The notes below the pieces were generated by a model. The model had not been told where the DNA came from. It made no database searches and saw only the letters and a program-made list of their open reading frames with translations. From positions 1 to 64,000 of the forward strand of contig JAOPHQ010004595.1 of assembly GCA_030340625.1 (NCBI GenBank): a DNA stretch of 64,000 nt, in the 5' to 3' direction. The DNA comes from Merluccius polli (taxonomy: Eukaryota > Chordata > Actinopteri > Gadiformes > Merlucciidae). Below are positions 56,148 through 64,000 of the stretch, one piece after another (positions within the stretch are counted from its first letter, which is position 1; each line of letters opens with the position of its first letter). The position numbers were made by a program, and so were the translations under genes.

Positions 56148-59100
56148 ATGTATCAACTCCCAGTGGAAAATATTGACAAGATCCGCAAGTCACGGAAGAA
56201 AGTGAAGAACATCCTAAGTGAACTGGGCCTGGAGGACTGCCAGAATCTCCTCAAGGTATGCTCCCCATATAGTAGCAGATGCAAATGCCACCATAACTCA
56301 AAAGTGGTTTTGTAATATATGATCCATAATGTATCCATATATGGATATTCTTGTAATTGAAGAAGCAGAGCTCCTTCTAAAAGGTAGTTTATTTCATCCA
56401 TCCTAATGATAAAGATGTCAGGAAATTTGAAAAATGTTTAACACTGACACAGGAGGGCTATGACATGGATCAAATTCAGATTCCCAATCAGATTTTACAC
56501 TAATAATTACAAGGTCTGTTGACCTTGTAATTCCGTACATGTTTGGAAGGTAAAATTGTTGATATTGTTTAAATAATATAAATTGGAATGGCTTGTATGA
56601 TCTCGCAGACCAAACAAATTCAAGCAGAATGTTTGAATGTTTTTGTGAATGTGTTTTTACACACGCCTGGGAATAACATTTCCATAGATTGTGTGGCATA
56701 AATCAGGAGAGAAAGGCATATAAACAAGAATTGTTTGGCTCACCATTGAACAGGATCTCCGTGACAAATCAGAGGACAAATTGGATGAAGACGAGGCCTT
56801 TGAGAACACAGAATGGGAAGATTTCACGGAGGAGGACAGTAACACAAAGAAAAAGGTAAATTTGGCTCTGATTCACTCACCTGGCAGGTGGATTTAACTT
56901 AACTATATCAACTCACACAGACTGCTAAACTAAACAACTACAGACACAGGACATGGCTGAAATGGAGGTGGCAACATGTGTGTGTGGTCCACTACTGATC
57001 TTCAAATCTAGCTGCCACCTGGGCAAGCCAAGAAGCAGGGACCACACCCACACATCCAACCAATCAAACACAAACATCAATTAACGAAATCAAAACAATG
57101 GCACACAAAGAAACACAAAAAGAGGGAGGGACATTAACACAAACCCCTCAAAAATATGACGAGGGCCATAATACCACGCACACATTAATAAGGAATACAT
57201 CAATATAGATGCTGTAACTTCCACAAGTATAATGCCTATATGGTCATGTGATGCTACCAGGGAGGCCTGCGAAGGTCTCCAGAATCAATACACTACCACC
57301 TTGTACATGCCCATGTGTTTAGGACATGCACCATTTATAATATTGTAGCCAAATATGCCTTTTTACAATATCCTGAATTGTAGGTAGGGTGGTTTAAATG
57401 CATATACCCTGTTAAATAATTGTTTGTGTATTTAATGCATTACAATACATAATATGAGCATTTTGCCTCTTTTTATAAATTATAAATGGGGGGACAAAGT
57501 ATTGGGGCCAGTGAATGTGATTTGTTTTCCATTGACAATATGCAGTATGTACAGTAATTTGTTTCGTATACTGTGAGACTAATTGAATTGTAACATTACG
57601 TATGTTTTCACTTTCCTTTTTTAGTGGCCATATCGGTCTCAGATACTGTGCTGTGCATTGTGCAAGTATTCTACAAGAAACATCTTCACCTTCAAGGGCC
57701 ATGTGTCACGGTCCCACGACTATGAGTATTCAGCCTGCGCCCTGGACACCTGCCCCGACTGCCATTACGTCGGCCACCCCAGGGCTCTCAGAAAACATAT
57801 TCGTTTCTTCCACACCTCCCCTGGCAGCCTCTCCTCGCCCAACACGGCTACGAGAGAATGGCCTCAATCGTCACAAAAGGAGAGGTATCTCTGTCGGAAA
57901 TGTGGCTATCCGAGCTCTTCCCTCACTGCTATCAAGAAGCATGTCATTCTCAGGCACCTCGAGAGCTTAGCCCAGCAGTTCATTGGTTACAAAATGCAAC
58001 CATATGGGAAGATCTACATTTGCAAGATATGCAAGTCAAACATGGGAACTCTGGATCAGATGCTCCATCATATGCTGACGGAGCCAGCGCACTCTTGGGT
58101 CAACTCACAGGTGCAAAAGTTGATTAGTGAAAACAAGAATTCTATCAAACCGTCGCCTAATGGTAACAGCATGTATTTAACATTCCCAAACATTGCTCCT
58201 AAAACTCAAACTCTTACTAATAGGCCTGTACTTGTAACAAACATTGGCCAACATGGACAGAGAGTTGTAGCCGTGCAACAGGTGCATGGATCTGCCAACG
58301 GCACTACATTGGTCTGCACACCTGGAACTAACCAGTCCTTTCTATCCCCCCAAGCGTCGGCTCTAGTACAGCTAGCTCGTGCTGAGACTAAAGATTTGCT
58401 CCCCCCTGGGACGTCTGTAGCCCTCCAAGGGTCGACATCGGTCTCTCTCAAACAGGCACCACTGTCCCTAGTTCCTGCCCCAATGCAGTCACTCCAGAAT
58501 CTACAATCCCAGCAAATGATGCTACCACAGGGCAACTTGACGGGGGCAGTGGGTGTTGCCCAAAAGGCGTCAAAAGACCAAATAACCCCACAGGGTACCA
58601 TGATGACTTCTCAGTCACTACTCACTCACCTGATTCCCACCGGCAACCGGATAAACGGTTTGCCTACATACACGTTTGCGCCGTCTAGCATGAACACGCC
58701 TCTCAAGCCAGTGGGGTCAGCAAACACTCAACTCAACTCATCTCAGCCGACTAAGAAATGGATCACCTGCCCACATTGCAATGAACTCTTCCCCTCTAAT
58801 GTCTATGAAATGCACATGGAGATCGCCCACAGGACTAAATCCATCACAGCGAACTGTGAATGTATGGCTGTCAGGGCACCGTTTCTGAAGAAAATGCCCG
58901 ACAAAACTGTGAAATGCCTTATGTGCAAAATTCTTCTGTCAGAACAGGGTGTCATCCAGCACCTTTTACATGGCCTGAATTGTTTGTACTGCTCAGCTTT
59001 GTTCTTCTCGCTTACACAGCTCATTGACCATCTGAAGGAACATCACCCCAAAACTACTGCAAACTGTGACTTGCTGAGACAAGAGTACAGGGTGTACACG

Positions 59101-60324
59101 GACGGATCCGGGCAAATCATGTTCCCTTATTTTGATATTACCACCACTGCACCAAAGGAGCTCTTGGGAGACATGGAGATCAACCTGGTCCTGGTCACAA
59201 GTTCTCTTGACCTGATCTTTTTGAAAATGCTGCCGAGTAGCACTCATCCAGACATCTGTCAAGCGTCTGTGAAAATCAGCAGTGCATGCTGCCCCTTCTG
59301 CTTTGAAAAGTTTCAGAATCCAGCCAAGCACCTTCAGCATTTGAAACAAAAGCACTTTGTGGCACCCACCGTCCATGCAATACTCAAGACTGAGGCGTTC
59401 AAGTGTGTATACTGCAATGGAGTGTACACAGGGAAGCTTACACAGCAGGCTGTAATGCTGCATTTACAGCGGTGCCGTTCTTCACCCAAGAGGGTGCCAG
59501 AACCTCTGAAAATCTCAGCTGGCAATCAGGTGCCGGCTTGTGGAATGGCCGTGCTGCAGCCCATACCAACACAGGTTGAGCGGCCAAAACTGTTCTTTCA
59601 AATCCCCCAACAGATTCACATGAAGCAACTGCCAGCGTTCACACCAGCGCCACCACCCAAACCACCAACACTTCTGACACTGGTTCCTACCAACAAGACT
59701 CCAGAAGTCACTGAAGAGCAGCACAGCAAGAGGCGGCTCGAGGAAGCGTGGAAGCGGGTGGTTGAGACCAACAGGCGGGAGCGAGAACAAATGGCCGCAA
59801 AGTGCAAAAAGCGGAGAGAGGAGAAGATGGCGGCACGGATGCTGCCAACACCTGAGAGCTCACGCGTGAAGTTACTGTTGGAGCCCACCGTGTTAGAATG
59901 CCAATCGCCCTGGGAGCGCAAACAGTTTATTTTCCGATACTTTAACGTAAACCCTTATATCACCAAAGTTGAGTCGGAGGAGTTGTGTAAAAGGCTGAAC
60001 CTCAACAAATCGGAGTTGGGCGCCTATTTTGGGAATAGACGCACTAAGTGCTTGAAGAGCCTCCGGAGAAGCACTGCCAAGGTGCTCCTTGGTTTCAAGA
60101 TGACGGAGCTGAGGAAAGTCAAGCACAACCTGTTTATCCCAGAAATTCAACCAGTGGAACAAGTGGAGAAGCACAAAGAGACGAAGGAATCCAGAACTCG
60201 TGTGCAAGCGACTGAATTGGACCGGGTGGATGCAGTTCAACAATCGTCCAAAATGGCTGATTCCAACATTGCACCGGACACAAATGTGGCTGTCACTGAA
60301 GAGGTAGAGAAAATGGAGACCTAA
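56148..60324 (+). CDS. adnp2: ADNP homeobox protein 2
   Basis: Nuclear zinc-finger/homeodomain protein of the ADNP family, whose members act in chromatin and transcription control. Coding exons: 56148-56255, 56754-56855 and a single large exon 57625-60324, all phase 0; 969 aa. The N-terminus MYQLPVENIDKIRKSRKKVK is the conserved ADNP start. C2H2-like fingers follow at about residues 77-135 and later (CKYSTRNIFTFKGH, CPDCHYVGHPRALRKH, CRKCGYPSSSLTAIKKH, CKICKSNMG). A long linker has the ADNP2 signature LIPTGNRINGLPTYTFAP. From about residue 449 comes a second finger group (CPHCNELFPSNVYEMHMEIAH, CLMCKILLSEQG, CPFCFEKF, CVYCNGVYTG). The homeodomain is at about 831-890, with helix 3 ELGAYFGNRRTKC. 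The C-terminal VLLGFKMTELRKVKHNL matches the family. The linker and the FPSNVY wording favour ADNP2 over ADNP. The large exon has no frame errors. Confidence 0.95.
56856..57624 (+). other. adnp2: adnp2 intron 2
   Basis: AT-rich intronic sequence without recognised repeats or coding potential. Confidence 0.6.
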
Positions 60325-60960
60325 GTAATGGATTACTTTGCATTCATGTGGTAACACATGCTGTTTTATTTCCGGACTCATCTGTAATTGAGTGTGGTAT
60401 TTTTTGTGTTGCCTTTTTAAACTGAAAATTAAGTTCATTTGTTTATCATTGCAGCACTGTACTGTTCATGAAAAATACACTATAGACAATGTCTTTTCAG
60501 TAGAATGGGGTTAATGTTACGGCTATATACATACTGTCAAAGGTGGATACCGTCTTAAGGCCAAGTCCTGGCTTGCTTCTGCTTGCTGCTGGTTCTTCAT
60601 ATGAACTTGATATTTACATCAAGCTTTCAACTTGGATAAGCGCACGTTTTAACATCTGGCTAAGCGTCGTTTATGACGAAGCGTGTTCAACGCCTTTTTT
60701 TTTAGATCAAAGCTCTGTTTAATAGTTATTTTGTGTATTTAGAAAATTGTTAGAACTCGTTGTTCATCCACTGCCCTTTCTCTAACTAAAGCGAAATTAA
60801 TGTACAGATCATTAGCTTAAAAACAAACCATATTATTACCTAATTACGTGACGTAAGCACCTGTGTTCCTGTGGCAGACCAGGTAGTTTGCATGTGCTTT
60901 TTGTATAATGCGGTCTATAAATTAAAATAAGAAAATAAAAAAAATAAGTGTGCCATTTTG
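60325..60960 (+). other. adnp2: adnp2 3' UTR
   Basis: Follows the TAA at 60322-60324. AATAAA at 60934-60939 within an A-rich stretch is the most likely poly(A) signal, giving a UTR of about 630 nt. Confidence 0.6.
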
Positions 60961-61352
60961 ACATTAGGTCAACCTCCATTTCCAGTGTGAAAATGTATCA
61001 AGATGTGTTAGTGTTAACATTGTGTTGCTATTGACAGTCCTGTTGTCTAAAGCTGTTTAACAGTGGATTTTTGTACTGTACCTATTGTATTTTTTATTAC
61101 ATTTATTGATAAAAGATTTGGGAATGGCACTGCTTCTGATTCTGTAAGAGGTGGTTGTGTGATGTAATTAAAAAAAGGTTTGCTTTAAAGCACATTAGAG
61201 CTTCTTTTATCATAACGGTATTTTTGTAATGTATGTTAGGGTTAGGGTCATTTGTTTTGCAAGCAGTACCTCGGTGGTCATGCCATGTGATTACATGACC
61301 TAGTATGCAGACTAGTGAAAGTAAATATGCAGGTTTAAAAAAAAAAAAAGTA

Positions 61353-61358
61353 TTTATT
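61353..61358 (-). promoter_or_regulatory. ggct: ggct poly(A) signal next to the stop codon
   Basis: TTTATT on +, so AATAAA on the coding strand, only 7 nt beyond the ggct stop (61366-61368), with a U-rich tract (61337-61349) immediately downstream as expected of a cleavage element. It would give a 3' UTR of only about 30 nt. Further hexamers near 61090-61102 could serve a longer form. Confidence 0.6.
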
Positions 61359-61365
61359 GAAGACT

Positions 61366-63640
61366 TCATTTGTAGACATTCGGTACTAAGATTTGGTCCA
61401 GGACCGAAGGTCCACTGTAATGGTTAGTTTCAACTGCTTCAATTTTCTTCACGTACTCCACTGGAAGACTGTGCTGCTTTGCCCCCATACACACCACCTG
61501 TGAGATGCAGACGGGATGAAACAAACCGTGTTGAAGACAAACTCAATAAAACATGCAAAACAACGCTTTCAAAGTCATTTATACGCAATGAAAAATCATT
61601 TGATAAATATGCCCCCCCCCCAAAAAAAAAAAAAACTTCAATTGTACATAATGGAGAAGCATGACATAGAAGCATGTCTATTTTAGAGCCAATGTAAACG
61701 GGGCTAATGACATCCAAATTAGGCATTCGTCGCTGTGAGTGCGGTTTAGTGTCACCTGTTTATACTGCGGTGACGGCGGGCTGACGTGGAGCCCTGTCAT
61801 CTGATAGGTCCTGCAGCGAAGCACGCCTTCGCTCGTCTCCACATTCACCTCCATAGGAGAATAGATCCCACTGCTCACCCCTTCCTGGCTGGAGACACAC
61901 AGGAGGTAATCAAGGAGTGAGCTGCAAAGCCCGATTAGGATGTCTACTTGCACTAGGACAGTGTTTCCCAACCCTGGAGTTGGGAATTCACTTTGCAAAG
62001 ATTGCAGACTTAAGTTATAGATATTTGGTATAAAAAAAAAATATTTTAATCACTTTGAAGGGTTCTTTGTATACCAACAGGCTGCATAGCCACGACCACA
62101 CAACTGCTACACTGGGAAATTGACATTACCAGTAGATGTTGGTAGGGTTAAAACGATGTGTGGGGAAGCAGATACACAAAAAAAATATGAGTTGGGGTCA
62201 CAAGAATTTACTGACCTAAAAAGGGGCCACGGGTCAAAAACGATTGGGAGCCACTGGCATAGGACTAGGCAGAGCCGGCCCTAGACCTTTGAGGGCACAA
62301 ATCCAAATTTGGTCTCGACATTTTTTTGTGCGCTCACAAAGCGCACCCTGCCAGAAGGTTTCTATGTGTCTGCCGGCACCAGAAGGATGCGGTACATTTG
62401 AAACCCTCACTGAAACACTCAAAGTAGAGCTGACTGAATGCACTTTGCCATTTTTACTTCTCCTTTGTTTTTTGTCTGAATGCTTAGTGTTCAACATTTT
62501 AAAGCATTCAATGTGTTTGTCCACTTGGGGGCTCCAAACCTGCAGTATTAAAACATCCAATTCATCTAATTTTTCACATTATTATCTATACATCAAGATA
62601 ATAACTGGGCACAGTATGAATAACTACCCATGTAAAGTGCAAAAACGACTTCAATACAACGAAAATCGCGACTGACCATCAGTCAATTCAGCAAACGATG
62701 CATGGGTTTGGGAGGGGGAGGGGGAGGGGAGGGGAGGGTGGCTTATAGGGTTATGGGCCGGCTCTGGGACTAGGTTATGTGAACGGGTTAGTGTGTGTCT
62801 CACTTGTCCAGACTGGGCCTGTCCTCGTCGCTCATGGACCACACCACGCCCCACACTTCCTCTCCGGGGCAGAAATCAATGCTGGCCACTCCTCCGTGCC
62901 ACCGGTTGGAGACATGCTCCCCCCAGAGGCCGAACTTCATCTCGTAGTCCTGCGGGAGGGAAGCGCACACGGGTGACACCACAAGTGAAACACAATAATA
63001 CCGAAAGGCAGTGTGTTCGGTAATACCGAAATGCGGTGTGTGCGATAATACCGAAAGGCAGTGTGTGCGGTAATACCGAAAGGCAGTGTGTGCGGTAATA
63101 CCGAAATGTAGTGTGTGCGGTAATACCGAAACGTAGTGTGTGTGGTAATACCGAAAGGCAGTGTGTGCGGTAATACCGAAAGGCAGTGTGCGGTAATACT
63201 GAAAGGTAGTGTGTTTGGTAATACCGAAATGTAATGTGTTTGGTAATACCGAAATGTAATGTGCACATGTGTGTGTCCGTCCGTCCCGTATGGACCCGCG
63301 AGGAGGTCCAGCCCGTGTCGACCTAAGACCATAAATACCGGCTAACCGTGGACACAGCTCCTTCCGCTGTGCGCCTTTAACCACTGCGGTCGTTGCATCA
63401 CATTTGCACCTACGGACGACGTAAGTTGCGACACTGTCTGTACGTTAACATTTGGCGGGCAACGGTATCCAGATGGCCCCAGATGATTAAAGTTTATTAT
63501 GGGCTGCAGCCCCAGGCTCTCCCTACCTTCAGCCGCCCGGTGCACCGGAAGGCGGCGGACGGGTTGGCCAGCTGCAGTCTCTCCTTCAGCAAGTTGCTCC
63601 CAAATGCAAAATACATGAACGTACCGGTGCAGGACGTCAT
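61366..63640 (-). CDS. ggct: gamma-glutamylcyclotransferase
   Basis: GGCT converts gamma-glutamyl amino acids to 5-oxoproline and free amino acid in the cytosolic glutathione cycle. Exons 5' to 3': 63527-63640, 62804-62949, 61756-61888, 61366-61497; phases 0, 2 and 0 agree, giving 174 aa (human 188). The ATG (63638-63640) leads to MTSCTGTFMYFAFGSNLLKE; YFAFGSN corresponds to the substrate-binding YFAYGSN loop. The second exon has WHGGVASIDFCPGEEVWGVVW. The third starts with a split codon then QEGV; its Glu (about residue 89) corresponds to the catalytic Glu98 of human GGCT. PPSPQYKQ precedes the last exon (VVCMGAKQHSLPVEYVKKIE). The start chosen is the only in-frame ATG before the conserved motif, giving an N-terminus shorter than human. 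It converges with adnp2. Confidence 0.93.
61889..62803 (-). other. ggct: ggct intron 2
   Basis: Contains an A run near 62030, a GGGGGA-type purine tract at 62709-62738 and unique sequence. Open frames at 62234-62675 show no recognisable similarity. Confidence 0.55.
62997..63265. repeat. 25-bp minisatellite in ggct intron 1
   Basis: About eleven copies of a unit close to GGTAATACCGAAAGGCAGTG + TGTGC, with variants (AATGTAGTG, AACGTAGTG). It ends 48 bp before the acceptor of the second exon. Because 25 is not a multiple of three, it makes long repetitive open frames in all minus-strand frames; these are not genes. Confidence 0.92.
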
Positions 63641-64000
63641 TATGTCTGTGTGTGTGTGTGTGTGCTACTGGACCGTGAGTGTTGTATGTAATGATAATGC
63701 GGACTGGCTTACAGCCGACATGACCGCTGGGACGCCTGGTGGCCAACGGTGGTATTGCGACACCAGGCCATGAAGCCCCCCCCCCCCCCCCCCCCCCATG
63801 ATACAGCCCAGTAGTGATGAACACAACACTGCTGAACGTTTAATATGTGCTTTTTATATTATGGCATCGTTAACGTTGATTCGGAGTGGGGAACACGGTC
63901 CACTTCATGCTTTCACGGGCCGACAGCAGAGGGGAAAGTTAGGCTTAACAGCTCAGCATTTAACATAAACCGGTTTTATATTAACCTACGTAAGCATTTG
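63641..64000 (-). promoter_or_regulatory. ggct: ggct upstream flank
   Basis: Short GT tract at 63647-63664 directly upstream of the ATG, a C22 tract at 63776-63797, then unique sequence. No TATA or CCAAT box could be identified with confidence, so the promoter is only inferred from position. Confidence 0.3.

Noticed and set aside
62234..62675. Opposed open frames in ggct intron 2
   Set aside because: Shadow frames of each other, no family match and no splice support.
62800..63384. 194-codon minus-strand open frame and its overlapping neighbours
   Set aside because: Generated by the 25-bp minisatellite, which is open in every frame; only 62804-62949 is a real ggct exon.

Overview
This is a vertebrate nuclear window, almost certainly from a teleost fish. 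It holds intron-rich genes with GT-AG introns, whose proteins match vertebrate families along their length, and fish-type repeats. Uninterrupted AC/GT microsatellites of 100-140 bp, G or C homopolymers of 22-23 bp and CT/GA tracts are extremely dense. That density is typical of codfishes (Gadiformes), but the species assignment is inference only.

Layout, left to right. (1) 2-64, + strand: the last 20 codons of an unidentified gene, with a poly(A) signal at 166. (2) 3532-30790, - strand: spire1, an actin nucleator, in 17 coding exons plus a 24-nt microexon. Its introns hold a 1.5-kb minisatellite, a 5'-truncated LINE with a perfect 16-bp target duplication, and hAT-type MITEs. (3) 32876-36056, - strand: baalc, three exons. 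(4) 37507-42566, - strand: atp6v1c1 (V-ATPase subunit C1), 12 coding exons plus a 5' noncoding exon. (5) 45020-50290, + strand: azin1 (antizyme inhibitor 1), nine coding exons, preceded by the conserved polyamine-responsive upstream reading frame that ends in a Pro-Pro-Trp motif. (6) 53146-55030: a cluster of nested repeats, including a 782-bp hAT-like element with a perfect 8-bp target duplication. (7) 56148-60324, + strand: adnp2, a zinc-finger/homeodomain protein. (8) 61366-63640, - strand: ggct (gamma-glutamylcyclotransferase), four exons.

The block baalc-atp6v1c1-azin1 matches the human 8q22.3 order. spire1 and adnp2 are on human chromosome 18 and ggct on human chromosome 7, so the window joins ancestral segments. 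atp6v1c1 and azin1 are head to head; adnp2 and ggct converge. The genes do not form one pathway, although azin1 has its own polyamine feedback loop.

Main observations: the azin1 upstream frame can be reconstructed across an intron, with an AUU candidate start; four conserved exons in three genes each carry exactly one surplus base, always explained by one extra G in a G run, which suggests assembly errors; microsatellites and C tracts lie directly against splice sites far more often than expected; a roughly 50-copy minisatellite carries a CRE-like core in most units; and two nearly identical repeats lie in inverted orientation 42 kb apart.
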